DNA of 64,000 bases from Vibrio sp. 10N (lineage in GTDB: Bacteria; Pseudomonadota; Gammaproteobacteria; Enterobacterales; Vibrionaceae): positions 2,294,001 through 2,358,000 of the forward strand of contig NZ_BTPM01000001.1 in the NCBI RefSeq assembly GCF_036245475.1. The letters are read 5' to 3'. Below, piece by piece: positions 14,868-27,714 of this stretch. How positions within the stretch are numbered: position 1 is the stretch's first letter; each line of letters begins with the position of its first letter. The notes beneath the pieces were generated by a model that was not told the origin of the DNA, did not search any database, and saw only the letters and a program-made list of their open reading frames with translations. The position numbers and the translations under genes were made by a program.

Positions 14868-14906
14868 TAAGACATAAAAAAACCACCCGAAGGTGGTTTT
14901 TTTATG
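14868..14906. repeat. attR: right 39-bp direct repeat, also the icd terminator hairpin
   Basis: This copy is identical to 1055-1093. Here the palindrome is longer, with 17-bp perfect arms from GACAT to ATGTC around the CGAA loop and seven T after the stem on either strand. It terminates icd, which stops at 14918 on the minus strand. The longer symmetry on the icd side suggests that the original attB palindrome was of this form. Confidence 0.88.
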
Positions 14907-14917
14907 TCTAATCGCTA

Positions 14918-17454
<2,537 letters not shown>

Positions 17455-18168
17455 ATGACAATTAAAACAGCGCGTAAAGGCTCCTCTCGTCCTAACCGTT
17501 CATCCGCGGATAAATTCAAACAGAAAAGCCAACAAAAACGCCAGCAATCTGGACCGGGTCGAAAACGCAAACCGGCCTCAGTGTCGCGCCCCGATAAAAA
17601 GCGCCCCGCCCCCAGTGAGCGTAAAGTCATTTTGTTTAATAAGCCCTATGATACGCTCAGTCAGTTTACCGACGGAGAGGGAAGAAAAACGCTGGCAGAT
17701 TACATCCCAGTTAAAGATGTTTATGCCGCAGGAAGGCTAGATCGCGACAGCGAAGGCTTAATGGTGCTTACTAACGATGGCGTTCTGCAGGCGAGACTCA
17801 CCCAACCTCAATCTAAGTCAGAAAAAACGTACTGGGTTCAAGTGGATGGTGATCCAAGTGAAGCGGATTTGGATAAGTTGAGACACGGCGTCGAACTTAA
17901 AGATGGCCCCACTCTACCGGCGAAAGTTGAGCGTATGGCACAGCCAAATGTATGGGACAGAGAGCCGCCCGTGCGCTTTAGAGCCAACATTCCCACAACT
18001 TGGCTAAGTATTACTATTATCGAAGGTAGAAACCGTCAAGTACGCCGAATGACGGCCAATATTGGCTTCCCAACCTTGCGCCTTATTCGAGCCAGTATGG
18101 GTAAGTTTGCCTTGAACTCGCTTCAGCCTGGGGAATGGCGCGAAGTTCCGGCCACGGCGTTGACTTAA
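17455..18168 (+). CDS. rluE: 23S rRNA pseudouridine synthase RluE
   Basis: The 237-residue protein has the RsuA/RluB/E-type catalytic core with [19 protein letters not shown], whose aspartate is the active residue, and the terminal [19 protein letters not shown] motif. It modifies a uridine of 23S rRNA (U2457 in E. coli). The first 55 residues are very basic (Lys, Arg, Gln) and probably disordered, an RNA-binding extension. AAGG lies eight bases before the ATG. Location next to icd matches E. coli and supports the RluE subfamily over RluB or RluF. Confidence 0.92.
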   Translation: MTIKTARKGSSRPNRSSADKFKQKSQQKRQQSGPGRKRKPASVSRPDKKRPAPSERKVILFNKPYDTLSQFTDGEGRKTLADYIPVKDVYAAGRLDRDSEGLMVLTNDGVLQARLTQPQSKSEKTYWVQVDGDPSEADLDKLRHGVELKDGPTLPAKVERMAQPNVWDREPPVRFRANIPTTWLSITIIEGRNRQVRRMTANIGFPTLRLIRASMGKFALNSLQPGEWREVPATALT

Positions 18169-18194
18169 AATAAAAATGATCAGCCCAAAATAAA

Positions 18195-18224
18195 ACCACC
18201 GACGTAAGTTCGTCGGTGGTTTTT
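18195..18224. terminator. Bidirectional terminator between rluE and kdsB
   Basis: ACCACCGACG and CGTCGGTGGT form a perfect ten-base stem with a six-base loop, flanked by A and T runs. It serves the convergent rluE and kdsB genes. Confidence 0.88.
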
Positions 18225-18229
18225 GTTTA

Positions 18230-18979
18230 TTAGGCAAGTAACGCTCGAACTTGTTCGAGGTCCTCTGGGGTGTCAACACCAGCAGGTGGGGCTTCGCTGG
18301 CAAGCGCAACATGGATACGCTCTCCATACCAAAGCACTCTGAGCTGCTCTAGTGACTCAATCTTCTCAAGTGCACTTGGCGCCCAATTAATATAGGTGTT
18401 GATAAAGCCAGCACGGTAAGCATAAATGCCAATATGACGCATTAAAGGCTGCTTGGCCGCCGATTTAGGTTCACTTGCATAAGCATCACGGTCCCAAGGA
18501 ATGGTGGCACGGCTAAAATACAGTGCGTAACCCTCTTTGTCCGTAACCACTTTCACTGCATTAGGATTGAACGCTTCTGCTTCGTGCTCAATAGCGACGC
18601 CAAGTGTGGCCATTGGCGCTTGGCTCGATTGAAGGTTCTCCGCGACCTGAGCAATGATACTGGCTGGAATGAGCGGTTCGTCACCTTGCACGTTGACAAT
18701 AGTATGGTCATCTTCAATACCCATTAGCTCAACCACTTCAGCCAAGCGCTCAGTACCGGATTCATGGTTTGGTGAGGTCATGCATACTTCACCGCCAAAT
18801 GCCTTTACTGCCGCTTCAACGCGCGAATCGTCCGTTGCCACGATAACGCGCTCGGCACCCGATTGTTGAGAGCGCTCATAGACATGTTGCACCATAGGTT
18901 TGCCAGCGATATCCGCTAAAGGCTTACCCGGTAGACGTGATGAGTTGTATCGGGCAGGGATGATAACCGTGAATGCCAT
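18230..18979 (-). CDS. kdsB: 3-deoxy-manno-octulosonate cytidylyltransferase
   Basis: The 249-residue protein has the nucleotidyltransferase N-terminus [17 protein letters not shown] and the NVQGDEPLI motif. It activates KDO as CMP-KDO for lipopolysaccharide inner-core synthesis in the cytoplasm. Its start is directly after the stop of the Trm112-like gene, and it is the last gene of an msbA-lpxK-ycaR-kdsB run that supplies lipid A and KDO, as in E. coli. Confidence 0.96.
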   Translation of the reverse strand: MAFTVIIPARYNSSRLPGKPLADIAGKPMVQHVYERSQQSGAERVIVATDDSRVEAAVKAFGGEVCMTSPNHESGTERLAEVVELMGIEDDHTIVNVQGDEPLIPASIIAQVAENLQSSQAPMATLGVAIEHEAEAFNPNAVKVVTDKEGYALYFSRATIPWDRDAYASEPKSAAKQPLMRHIGIYAYRAGFINTYINWAPSALEKIESLEQLRVLWYGERIHVALASEAPPAGVDTPEDLEQVRALLA

Positions 18980-19159
18980 TTAGCGTCCCTCTTCCATGCT
19001 CATTTGGCGTGCTTCAGGCTCAAGTAACACTGGGATACCTTCCTTGATTGGGTAAGCAAGGCGGTCTAGCTTACAAATAAGCTCTTGTTTGTCCTTATCG
19101 AATGTTAGCTTCCCTTTGCATACTGGGCATGCAACGATCTCAAGCAGTCTATGATCCAT
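18980..19159 (-). CDS. ycaR: Trm112 family protein (YcaR-like)
   Basis: The 59-residue protein starts [20 protein letters not shown] and contains CPVC plus a later [19 protein letters not shown], the Trm112/UPF0434 pattern. Only part of the zinc site remains visible (three cysteines). It overlaps the end of lpxK by 11 bases and is immediately followed by kdsB, the conserved context of ycaR. Its molecular role in bacteria is not well defined. Confidence 0.9.
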   Translation of the reverse strand: MDHRLLEIVACPVCKGKLTFDKDKQELICKLDRLAYPIKEGIPVLLEPEARQMSMEEGR

Positions 19160-20162
19160 AACTTTCTATTACCTTATTGATTTCTTGAAGTATTTGCTCG
19201 CTGTCTTGGACGCTAAACTGCGCCGACACCGGTAAATACCACCAATTGTCCTTTGAAAACGAACGGCATTTTACCGCGTCTTTCTCGGTCATAATGACGT
19301 TCTCAACGCCACGACCAAATTCTGCTAACTCAGTCTCATCAAAATCTTGATGGTCCGCAAACCCTTGGGTTTTTACCAGATTGGCACTGAGCTGATTTAA
19401 CGTATCAAAAAAGCGCGGTGGGTGACCAATGCCAGCAAACGCCGCCAATGCTCCCAACGCCTCCACCGAAGCCGTTTGGCCAGTGTTTAAATTAATCGCC
19501 ACGTCTGGTGACAGGGTGAATCGTCTCTCTAGCCGACAATCTTGATGCTGCTGTTGCAACCCACCGTTTACCACCAAAAGATCCACTTCATCAAGTCTAG
19601 ATAATGGCTCTCTCAAGGGGCCAAGCGGTATTGGTTGCTGATTGCCAAATCGCCTCACGCCATCAATAACAACGATTTCATACGCACGATCTAACGCGTA
19701 ATGTTGCAAACCATCGTCAGTAATAATGACATCCACACCGAGCGACTCTAAATGCTGAGTTGCGTTGGCTCGAATCGGATCGACACAAACTGGTACCTGA
19801 GTTCTATCAAAAATCAGCTTGGGCTCATCCCCGCATTCACTTGGCAGGGTATCGGCAGTGACCAGCAGTGGATAAGCGGCTGCTTTACCGCCATAACCGC
19901 GTGAGACAACACCAGGCTTTTTTCCCTGTTGTAGAAGCTGCTCTACAAGCCAAACAACCATCGGCGTCTTACCATTACCACCAGCTGTAATGTTGCCCAC
20001 GACAATAACAGGCACCGAGGCTTGATAACGAGACTTGTCGCCGTCCATATAAGCTTTACGACGTCTGGCAGCAATATAGCGATACAGCCTGCTCAGTGGC
20101 CACAAGAGCGGCCACAGTGCGAATCCTAGCGGGTGCTTACCAAACCAAAGCTGCTCAATCAC
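19149..20162 (-). CDS. lpxK: Tetraacyldisaccharide 4'-kinase
   Basis: The 337-residue protein has the LpxK N-terminal membrane-associated segment and a P-loop [14 protein letters not shown]. It phosphorylates the 4' position of the lipid A disaccharide on the inner face of the inner membrane. The start is a GTG at 20162 embedded in the msbA stop (TAGTG), so translation is coupled to msbA. Confidence 0.96.
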   Translation of the reverse strand: MIEQLWFGKHPLGFALWPLLWPLSRLYRYIAARRRKAYMDGDKSRYQASVPVIVVGNITAGGNGKTPMVVWLVEQLLQQGKKPGVVSRGYGGKAAAYPLLVTADTLPSECGDEPKLIFDRTQVPVCVDPIRANATQHLESLGVDVIITDDGLQHYALDRAYEIVVIDGVRRFGNQQPIPLGPLREPLSRLDEVDLLVVNGGLQQQHQDCRLERRFTLSPDVAINLNTGQTASVEALGALAAFAGIGHPPRFFDTLNQLSANLVKTQGFADHQDFDETELAEFGRGVENVIMTEKDAVKCRSFSKDNWWYLPVSAQFSVQDSEQILQEINKVIESYGS

Positions 20163-21913
20163 TAGTGCTCACCAAATTGGATTTTGTGCAGTTGAGCATA
20201 AGCGCCTTGATGGTTGAGCAACGTTTTGTGGTCACCACGCTCAATGATTTCACCATCATCCACCACCAAAATCTCATCGGCTTCTTCAATGGTCGACAAA
20301 CGGTGAGCAATCACCAGTACAGTCTTGTCTTTTTGCAACTCGTCTAAGGCGGCCTGGATCGCTCGCTCAGATTCGGTATCCAGTGCGGAGGTCGCCTCAT
20401 CAAGGATCAAAATCGGCGCATCACGCAGCAATGCTCGGGCAATGGCGATACGTTGACGCTGGCCACCCGATAGGCTCGCACCATTTTCGCCAATAACCGT
20501 GTCTAGCCCTTGATCAAGGTTGCTAATGAACTCCATCGCATGCGCCAATTTGGCTGCGTGCTCAATCTGCTCTCGCGAGTATTGTCCATTGGTCGCATAA
20601 GCGATGTTGTTAGCAATGGTGTCGTTAAACAGGTGAACATTTTGCGATACCAGCGCAAAGTGCTGGCGTAAGTTGGTCAGTTTAATGTCGTCGATCTTGT
20701 GACCATCAAGCTCAATGCTGCCACTGTCGATGTCATAGAAACGAGTAAATAGGTTTGCTATGGTACTTTTACCGGAGCCAGAACGCCCTACTAGCGCAAT
20801 AGTTTTACCGGCTGGCAAATCAAAGCTCACATTGCGAAGCGCCGGTTTCTCGGTTCCTTCGTATGTGAAGGTGATGTCTTTCACCGACAGATCGCCTTTC
20901 GCTTTCTCAATTTCAACCGTGCCATTATCACGCTCTACTTCGAGATCCATTAAGCTAAACAAGGTTTGACTCGCGGCCATACCGCGCTGGAACTCTGCCG
21001 TCACACCGGTCAGTGCTTTAAGTGGACGCATCAATGAGAACATCGCAGAGAAAATGACCGTGAAGGTACCCGCAGTTAGCTGCTCGCGAATTTCATCAAA
21101 ACTCGCGAGATACAGCACCGCTACAAGCGCAAGCGAAGCAATCATTTGAATCACAGGGTTCGCAATTGCAGATGCCGCAACCATCTTCATGGTCTGCTGA
21201 CGCATTTGGTTGCTCATGTCATCGAAACGCGCCTTTTCAACCTGCTGACCGCCGTAGCTCAAAACCACTTTATGGCCCTTCAGCATCTGTTCTGCCGATG
21301 TCGTCATGTGACCCATGGACGTCTGCATGTTATGAGAAATCTTGCGAAAACGCTTAGAGACGAAGCGAATTGCCCATGCGACAACCGGAGCAACAACCAG
21401 CAGAACCAATGACAACTGCCAACTACTCCAGAACATTAAGAACAGTAAGCCTAAAATACTTGCGCCTTCACGGACAATGCTGACCAATGAGCGACTTGTT
21501 GCTCCAGCCACTTGTTCTGAATCATAAGTAATTCGAGACAGTAAGCCACCTGTCGATTCTTTATCAAAGAATGAGACCGGCATATGCATGAAATGGTTGA
21601 AGATACCGCGTCGAAGGTGCATTACCACCTTGCCCGACACCCAGCTCAAACAATAGGTGGAAACAAACCCTGACAAGCCACGAATAAACATCATAGCAAT
21701 AATGATAAGTGGCAGAATTTTCAGGAAGTTGGATTCGACATCGCCAAACCCTTCATCCAACAAGGGTTTCAGTAACGAAAGCATGTAGGTATCGGCGGCA
21801 GCATTGATGACCAGAGCGATCACAGCCACTACAAGGCCTGTCTTGTATTCACGGATATACGTCCACAATCGCTTAAACGTTTGCAGCGTAGTTTCGTCTT
21901 GATTTTGCGACAT
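20162..21913 (-). CDS. msbA: Lipid A export ABC transporter MsbA
   Basis: The 583-residue half-transporter has six N-terminal membrane helices followed by an ABC domain with Walker [10 protein letters not shown], signature LSGGQRQR and Walker [13 protein letters not shown]. It flips lipid A-core across the inner membrane. It heads the operon with lpxK, ycaR and kdsB and starts 30 bases after the stop of comEC. Confidence 0.96.
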   Translation of the reverse strand: MSQNQDETTLQTFKRLWTYIREYKTGLVVAVIALVINAAADTYMLSLLKPLLDEGFGDVESNFLKILPLIIIAMMFIRGLSGFVSTYCLSWVSGKVVMHLRRGIFNHFMHMPVSFFDKESTGGLLSRITYDSEQVAGATSRSLVSIVREGASILGLLFLMFWSSWQLSLVLLVVAPVVAWAIRFVSKRFRKISHNMQTSMGHMTTSAEQMLKGHKVVLSYGGQQVEKARFDDMSNQMRQQTMKMVAASAIANPVIQMIASLALVAVLYLASFDEIREQLTAGTFTVIFSAMFSLMRPLKALTGVTAEFQRGMAASQTLFSLMDLEVERDNGTVEIEKAKGDLSVKDITFTYEGTEKPALRNVSFDLPAGKTIALVGRSGSGKSTIANLFTRFYDIDSGSIELDGHKIDDIKLTNLRQHFALVSQNVHLFNDTIANNIAYATNGQYSREQIEHAAKLAHAMEFISNLDQGLDTVIGENGASLSGGQRQRIAIARALLRDAPILILDEATSALDTESERAIQAALDELQKDKTVLVIAHRLSTIEEADEILVVDDGEIIERGDHKTLLNHQGAYAQLHKIQFGEH

Positions 21914-21943
21914 AATTCTTTATCGTTTCTTTTTACTATCCCT

Positions 21944-24235
21944 TCATTCTACTCTGCTTCGTAACATCTGCCTATACCAAGGGTCGAGGTATTCGGACCT
22001 CACAGTGGAAACGATGATTTCTTGACCAGAAAAGTCAAAGTTTACTTGTCCATTTACACCGGTTTCAAACCACACACTGCCATTTCCTCGATATTTCTCT
22101 CTTACCACAGGGTTGGGCAGTGCCCATCGAGACTGAAACCGCGTTGACGCTACTGCATAGTTCGCTCGAATGGTTCGATGTAAAAACGGCGACGAAGACG
22201 TCTTGCTCCCATGGTGCGGCACACTCATCACATCTATCGCTAACGGAGCGAGTTGGCGAGACAGCAATATTTCGCTGACTTTTTCAATATCGCCAGTCAA
22301 TAACAGTCGCTTTGCTTGCTGACGTTCTCTATAAGTGACCAACACCACGCAAGAGTGAGGATTGTAGGCGCGCTGAACCCGCTTTGGTGGCCAAAGCACA
22401 GAAAATTTTATCGCTTTCCAGTACCACTGAGTACCTCGAATACACTGTGAATCAACGCTTTTACCCTCAGGTCGGCGCACCCAACTTGGGCTCCAACGGC
22501 GTATCAGTGCCTCCTCCCCACCAGCATGATCATTGTCGGCATGACTGAGAATCAGCCCCTCAATGCGCGATACGCCCACAGCAATTAAGTTTGGTGTCAC
22601 GACCGAATCCACCATTGAAAAATGCTCGTTTGCACTGCCTGTATCGTAAATTACTGCTTCATCCCCCTGAATAATGGCAACAGCGAGTCCATGCCCGACG
22701 TCGAGAAACTGCACTGATATCTGAGGCTTTCGATTGGCACTTAGCGCGGCTAAGAACGTCAACAAGATAACCGAGCACACCGCTGGCGTTGACAGCCAGC
22801 GATAGGTGAATACCAAGGCAACCATTGGAAGTAACGTCACTAAACCCGCAGCACTGATGTCAAACCAAAACTGAGATGCATAGCGAAGTGCGAACTCTAA
22901 TGGCAATAAGGCAACATCGAGGAGACGCCACAGCAAACTCAGCTCCGTCGATAGCATACTGAACAAAGCGGCTAATAAGGAAAGTGGGACAATACAAACA
23001 CTAAACCAGGCCACAAACAACAAGTTATAGAAGGCACTTACCAAAGATATTCCGTGAAACAAGTAACCTGCGATGGGAATAAAGCACAACGACAACAATA
23101 GATGTAGTGACAATGCCATCGTAAAGGCATTACGCCTTTGTCGCCGTTGTCCCAGCAAGGTGTGGCTCAAAAGCAGTATGGTTACCGCTGCAAAAGACAG
23201 CCAAAAACTGAGGCTGGCCGCAGAAAATGGCACCAGTGTTAATACCGCTGACGACGCCAACAGAATGACCACTAAGCGATGGATTCTCGCTTGTACCAAC
23301 AACAAGCAGCTAATTACCGCTAACATAATCAATGCGCGTACCGTTGATATGGCGAAGTACCCCAAAGCGCAGTAGCACAAGGCAAAACAAAACCCGATAA
23401 GCAAACTGATTGCGAAGCCATATTGCGTTAACCAAGCTCGACCCGCCGAGCGCATGCTCATTTTGCTCAAAGTAATGAGTACACTCGCTAAGGCGTAACC
23501 TAATGCGAATACAATACCGACATGCAGCCCAGAAATAGCGATTAAGTGGGAGAGCCCGCTATACTGTAGCTGACGCCGTAATTCATTGGGTAACTCGCTG
23601 CGGTCACCAAATATCAAAGCAAGATAAAGACCTTGGAAGCGACTATCCTGCGTGGCAGTTCGAACCGCTTGATGTAACAACGCTCGCCAGTGGGAGTGAG
23701 TGACAACAATAGTCGGTTTTTTGGACGACATCGTCGCGTAAGCAACGATACCTTGCGAAAACGCATGTTTTTCACGGTCAAAGCCAGCGCGATTAAGTAC
23801 ACCGGATATCGCATCAACTGACACCTGAGCTGTCACCAAAGCGCCAGCACTCAGAGCTGACGGGGCTCTTAACTGCACTTTAGGTCGCAGAAACAATGGC
23901 ATTGGTTGCCCATTAACCGCAATGACTGTGGCCTTAACTTCATAGCCATGAGTTATTTTTTTAAAATAGCTGTCAACTCGCGCTTTTATGGTAATATCTG
24001 TGCCAAATTGAAAAAGTACCCTAGATTGGTACTTGTATAGATTCCCTTGTATCAACGCCAAGGACATTGCAATACACGCCGCTGCTAGTAACCAGCGACG
24101 GGTTATTAAGCAGGCGATGCTAAATAAGGACGTCGGGATCAACCAGAGATTACTTGGCATCACAGGCCACCAGACGGCGCTAATCAAGATCAATGAATAG
24201 CTAAGTGGAACTGCGATGCTTGTTAACAGAGCCAT
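21944..24235 (-). CDS. comEC: ComEC/Rec2 family competence membrane channel
   Basis: The 763-residue protein has many hydrophobic segments, a ComEC core (LSHLIAISGLHVGIVFALGY) and a C-terminal metallo-beta-lactamase-like domain with DVGHGLAVAI, YDTGS and SHADNDHAGG. It passes single-stranded DNA across the inner membrane during natural transformation, which Vibrio perform on chitin. It is divergent from the DUF2062 gene with start codons almost adjacent. Confidence 0.94.
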   Translation of the reverse strand: MALLTSIAVPLSYSLILISAVWWPVMPSNLWLIPTSLFSIACLITRRWLLAAACIAMSLALIQGNLYKYQSRVLFQFGTDITIKARVDSYFKKITHGYEVKATVIAVNGQPMPLFLRPKVQLRAPSALSAGALVTAQVSVDAISGVLNRAGFDREKHAFSQGIVAYATMSSKKPTIVVTHSHWRALLHQAVRTATQDSRFQGLYLALIFGDRSELPNELRRQLQYSGLSHLIAISGLHVGIVFALGYALASVLITLSKMSMRSAGRAWLTQYGFAISLLIGFCFALCYCALGYFAISTVRALIMLAVISCLLLVQARIHRLVVILLASSAVLTLVPFSAASLSFWLSFAAVTILLLSHTLLGQRRQRRNAFTMALSLHLLLSLCFIPIAGYLFHGISLVSAFYNLLFVAWFSVCIVPLSLLAALFSMLSTELSLLWRLLDVALLPLEFALRYASQFWFDISAAGLVTLLPMVALVFTYRWLSTPAVCSVILLTFLAALSANRKPQISVQFLDVGHGLAVAIIQGDEAVIYDTGSANEHFSMVDSVVTPNLIAVGVSRIEGLILSHADNDHAGGEEALIRRWSPSWVRRPEGKSVDSQCIRGTQWYWKAIKFSVLWPPKRVQRAYNPHSCVVLVTYRERQQAKRLLLTGDIEKVSEILLSRQLAPLAIDVMSVPHHGSKTSSSPFLHRTIRANYAVASTRFQSRWALPNPVVREKYRGNGSVWFETGVNGQVNFDFSGQEIIVSTVRSEYLDPWYRQMLRSRVE

Positions 24236-24243
24236 GTTTTCCT

Positions 24244-24753
24244 ATGCCAAGAAAGTTTATTAAACGTTTCATGCCTGATCACGAGATGATCAAAAAACAA
24301 AAGGCATTGAAAGTGTTCGGCAATGTCCTTTACAACCCGAACTTGTGGTGCCTAAACCGTCGCTCTGCGGCTGGCGCGTTTGCGGTTGGTCTATTTATGG
24401 CGTTTGTGCCGCTACCAAGCCAAATGATCATGGCGGCTGGTCTGGCGATTTTATTTGGTGTTAACTTACCTCTCTCTGTTGCTTTGGTTTGGATCAGTAA
24501 CCCTGTCACCATGCCTGTACTGTTTTATTTTGCCTACAAAGTTGGTGCGTTTTGTATGAACACACCACCGCAACCATTCCACTTTGAACTGTCATGGCAG
24601 TATCTCTCTGAGCAGATGGCGACCATTGGTCCTCCTTTCCTACTCGGCTGCACGATATGTGGTATTGTCAGCGCGCTGGCTGGCTATTTTGGTATTCGCG
24701 GACTTTGGCGCTATTCCGTCGTCCGCAGTTGGCAGCAACGTTCCACACGGTAA
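24244..24753 (+). CDS. DUF2062 membrane protein
   Basis: The 169-residue protein starts MPRKFIKRFMPDHEMIKKQK and has the DUF2062 pattern: RSAAGAFAVGLFMAFVPLPS, then two or three hydrophobic helices and a C-terminal one. Function is not established. The start is placed at ATG 24244; an in-frame upstream ATG at 24205 would overlap comEC. Its natural terminator downstream has been duplicated by an insertion sequence. Confidence 0.88.
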   Translation: MPRKFIKRFMPDHEMIKKQKALKVFGNVLYNPNLWCLNRRSAAGAFAVGLFMAFVPLPSQMIMAAGLAILFGVNLPLSVALVWISNPVTMPVLFYFAYKVGAFCMNTPPQPFHFELSWQYLSEQMATIGPPFLLGCTICGIVSALAGYFGIRGLWRYSVVRSWQQRSTR

Positions 24754-24842
24754 TTGGATTACTCAGCTCGCACAAAGTGACTCGCAAACTCTGCGAAACA
24801 AACACAGTAGCACTGAAACTGATAAGTTTGATAGCAATGAAA

Positions 24843-24867
24843 AAAGGACCACATACTGTGGTCCTTT
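24843..24867. repeat. Left 25-bp target duplication (terminator hairpin) of the IS1182-like element
   Basis: The 25-bp palindromic terminator stem-loop, with GGACCAC and GTGGTCC arms, is identical to 27756-27780. It is preceded by A residues and is the terminator behind the DUF2062 gene. Confidence 0.8.
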
Positions 24868-24879
24868 CAGATTGCTGAC

Positions 24880-26204
24880 GAACCCCGCTTTTTCAAGGTT
24901 CATCGCGGATTAGCGGGAGCTGAAAACAAAAACGGTAGTTAATGGTATGGTTACATCGCCAAACACAACCTGCCAAAAACTACCGTTTTCATGTCGAATA
25001 ATACTTTCCTATCTTCCTTCTGGGAAGGCTTTGAAATCATAAAGTCCCACAAAACTGACTCCTTAATTACAATCACCTTGAAGCCTGACTCTACCGCTCA
25101 CTGCCAATGCGGTCGCTCATCCGACTCTATTCATGACTACCAATGGCGAGTGCTAAAAGAAACAATGATGTTCGATATTCCTGTTGAGCTTTTGGTACAA
25201 ACTCGACGGATAAACTGTCCTGACTGTGGCGTAAAAACGGAAGCTATACCATGGGTTGCACCATATGCTCGAATCACAAATCGCTTGAAGGGCTATATTG
25301 AAAAGTTACTGCCCCTATTGCCTATCAAGCATATCTCCGAGCTGACCGGAGTGCATTGGCATACGATTAAAGAAATTGATAAACAACGTCTTAAGCGAGT
25401 TGTGCCAACGGTGCCTTGGAGTGATTTGCGTCAACTTGTTATGGACGAGTTCGCCATCTTCAAGGGGCACAGATATGCGACGGTCATTGCTGATGCTCAA
25501 ACACACCAAGTGCTTTGGATTGGCATAGGCCGAAGCCGAAAGGACATTCGCCCATTCTTTGAAGAGCTCGGCGACAATGCCGTCAACATTGAAGTTGTGG
25601 CAATGGATATGAACACAGCTTTTGACCTTGAAGTGCAGGCGCATTGCCCAAATGCTCGTATTGTCTATGACATGTTTCATGTTGTAGCCAAGTTCGGTCG
25701 AGAGGTCATGGATAGGGTTCGTGTAGACCAAGCAAATCAATTAAAAACGGACAAGAAAGCACGTCGTTGGATAAAACGTTCCCGTTGGGTGCTTCTGAAA
25801 AACCGAGAGAACTTGAACGTAAAACAACAGAGTTATCTTGATGAAATACTCTCAATCAACCGAGACCTCATGATCACTCATCTGCTTGGAGCTCAACTCA
25901 AGGAACTTTGGTATTGTGACTCAGAGGAGCACGCTAAAGGTTTATGGGAAGTATGGTGGCAGCAGGTGAATGAAAGTGGCATACAACCTCTTATTAATTT
26001 TGCTAGAAAGCTCAAACCTTACCTTCACGGAATAGTGGCATCAGCTTCATACCATCTGAATACTTGCACCTTGGAAGGTATCAATAACAAGATAAAACTC
26101 ATCAAGCGAATGGGTTATGGTTACCGAGACACGGACTACTTCTTTCTAAAGATTAAAGCGGCCTTCCCCGGAAAGCCGCGATGAACCTTTTTCAAGCGGG
26201 GTTC
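24880..26204 (+). mobile_element. ISL3-family insertion sequence
   Basis: Imperfect inverted repeats of 29 bp lie at 24880-24908 and 26176-26204 (25 of 29 positions match; both begin GAACCCCGCTT read inward), flanking one intact transposase gene. The element begins directly after the 12-bp left terminal repeat of the IS1182-like element. The 8-bp target duplication usual for ISL3 was not found (TTGCTGAC versus TTTTTTCG), suggesting a deletion or rearrangement next to one end. Confidence 0.85.
24991..26184 (+). CDS. ISL3-family transposase
   Basis: The 397-residue protein has the N-terminal zinc-binding region (CQCGRSSDSIHDYQWR and NCPDCGVKTEAIPWV), a helix-turn-helix, and a DDE catalytic core with acidic residues in VMDEFAIFKGHRYATV, VVAMDMNTAFDLEV and the glutamate of NTCTLEGINNKIKLIKRM. 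It is full length without interruptions. The stop codon lies inside the right inverted repeat. Confidence 0.93.
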   Translation: MSNNTFLSSFWEGFEIIKSHKTDSLITITLKPDSTAHCQCGRSSDSIHDYQWRVLKETMMFDIPVELLVQTRRINCPDCGVKTEAIPWVAPYARITNRLKGYIEKLLPLLPIKHISELTGVHWHTIKEIDKQRLKRVVPTVPWSDLRQLVMDEFAIFKGHRYATVIADAQTHQVLWIGIGRSRKDIRPFFEELGDNAVNIEVVAMDMNTAFDLEVQAHCPNARIVYDMFHVVAKFGREVMDRVRVDQANQLKTDKKARRWIKRSRWVLLKNRENLNVKQQSYLDEILSINRDLMITHLLGAQLKELWYCDSEEHAKGLWEVWWQQVNESGIQPLINFARKLKPYLHGIVASASYHLNTCTLEGINNKIKLIKRMGYGYRDTDYFFLKIKAAFPGKPR

Positions 26205-26246
26205 TTTTTTCGGAGCGGCCGTAGGCCGCGATCGCGATATTTTTTG

Positions 26247-27679
26247 TTAGATAGCGTTCTGAAGTGAGTAAGGCTTAAATCGGCATACAGAGACTAGTAT
26301 TTGACTTATTTCTGCCTTATTTAGGCCCATTTTTCGCAGATAGCTCACCACCAACGCTATCTTCTTGATGTTTTGAGCGGCAGCGGCTAACCAACATTGC
26401 ATTTGCACTTTTGCGAGACCGCGGTAGCGCGCGTAACGGTGGCCATGGTGTTGTTTTGCATCGGCGAAGCTTCGTTCTACTGTTTCACTTCGCCTCCGAT
26501 ACGTCTTCTTTCCGTAGCTAGAGAGTCGCATTTGATTGGCTCGCTCCACCGTCTCACTATAAAGGTGACGCGTTATGACCTTCTGCATATTTTCACTCTT
26601 AGTACAGTCGTCCCGAACGGGGCAAAACGCACATTGTTTCGGGTCTGAAGCGTATGAGCGATAGCCTGCGCGTGTTGTGGTTTTATAGATAAGTTCTTGC
26701 CCTTCTGGACAGCGATAGGTATCGGTCTCTTTTTGGTATTTGAAGTCTTTCTTCTTAAATTTGTTCTTAGTTCTTGATGGGCGGCGATACCCGAACACAC
26801 CTAATATACTGCGGCGCTCGAGTGATTCAGCAACAGGCGCAGTGAAGTAACCTGCATCGATACCAACTGCGATAGGATTGAGGTTGAACTGCTCTAGTGT
26901 GTGATCGAGACGACGGATATAGGGCTGTGAGTCATTCACATTCCCCGGTGTTGCGTATGTGTCTACGATGATACCGTGCTTACCATCCACGGTTCGGTGG
27001 TCAAGATAGAAGAAGCCTTGAGGCTTATTGTCTCGTGTCATAAAGCCACTTTCAGGGTCGGTGGTGCTGACTTTAGTGTTTTTGACGTCTGTCTTTGGTG
27101 GCGTCTCTTTGAATGGATTTTTACCTTCAGATTCTCGGTCTGCAGCCACATCTTCATTCAGCATATCAAGATAAGCGCCTGCACTAACTGGACGCAGACG
27201 ATTCATGTGCTTGTTCTTGTTAGCATTGGCTTTAAGGTGTGTACTGTCAGTGAAGAGCTCCTGTCCTGCGACTAAGTCTTTCTCCATCGCTTGAAGCACT
27301 ATGTTGTTGAAGATGCGCTCAAAGACGTCAGTACCATTGAAGCGTCGAATTCGGTTCTGGCTTAACGTCGAAGCATGGATAACTTTTTCGGTCAGTGACA
27401 TTCGTAAGAACCAACGATAAGCGACGTTCACTTCAATTTCTTTGACCAGTTGGCGCTCACTTTTGATGCCGAATAGGTAGCCAAGCAAAATGATTTTGAA
27501 TAAGCGAACAGGGTCTACGGGCGGGCGTTATCTTTGCAATATAGATGTGCCACTTCGTCTCGGATGAATTCGAAGTCGATGGCATTATCAATTTTACGAA
27601 CGAGATGATTTTGTGGAACAAGCTGTTCCATCGTGACCATTTCGAGTTCGTATTGCTGAGGAGAAGGTTCTTGAAGCAT
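26247..27679 (-). pseudogene. IS1182-family transposase, frameshifted
   Basis: The N-terminal frame from ATG 27679 reads MLQEPSPQQYELEMV and continues to DNARP before a stop at 27515-27517. The homology continues in another frame as PVDPVRLFKIILLGYLFGIK and then runs uninterrupted for about 413 residues to 26247. One base is missing or extra near 27517-27528. Joined, the protein is about 470 residues, the usual length. The C-terminal part has CAFCPVRDDCTKS and a YRRRSETVERSFADAK DDE-type segment. The element is probably inactive unless it uses recoding. Confidence 0.85.
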
Positions 27680-27714
27680 ATCGGAGTATCCATATTTCGA
27701 TACTCCTATTAGAT

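Larger units (their letters stand above)
1055..14906. mobile_element. Integrated island with a corticovirus (PM2)-like prophage
   Basis: The element is bounded by perfect 39-bp direct repeats at 1055-1093 and 14868-14906, and its integrase gene ends 91 bp from the right copy. It separates cspD from icd. From left to right it carries an integrase remnant, a cargo-like membrane protein gene, a leftward block of virion, packaging and replication genes, and a rightward repressor-integrase pair. The capsid protein, ATPase and HUH replication protein match the PM2 group. The core virus genome (about 3.37-14.87 kb, 11.5 kb) is close to the roughly 10-kb size of PM2. All core genes are intact, so the element may be functional; that is inference. 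Confidence 0.88.
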
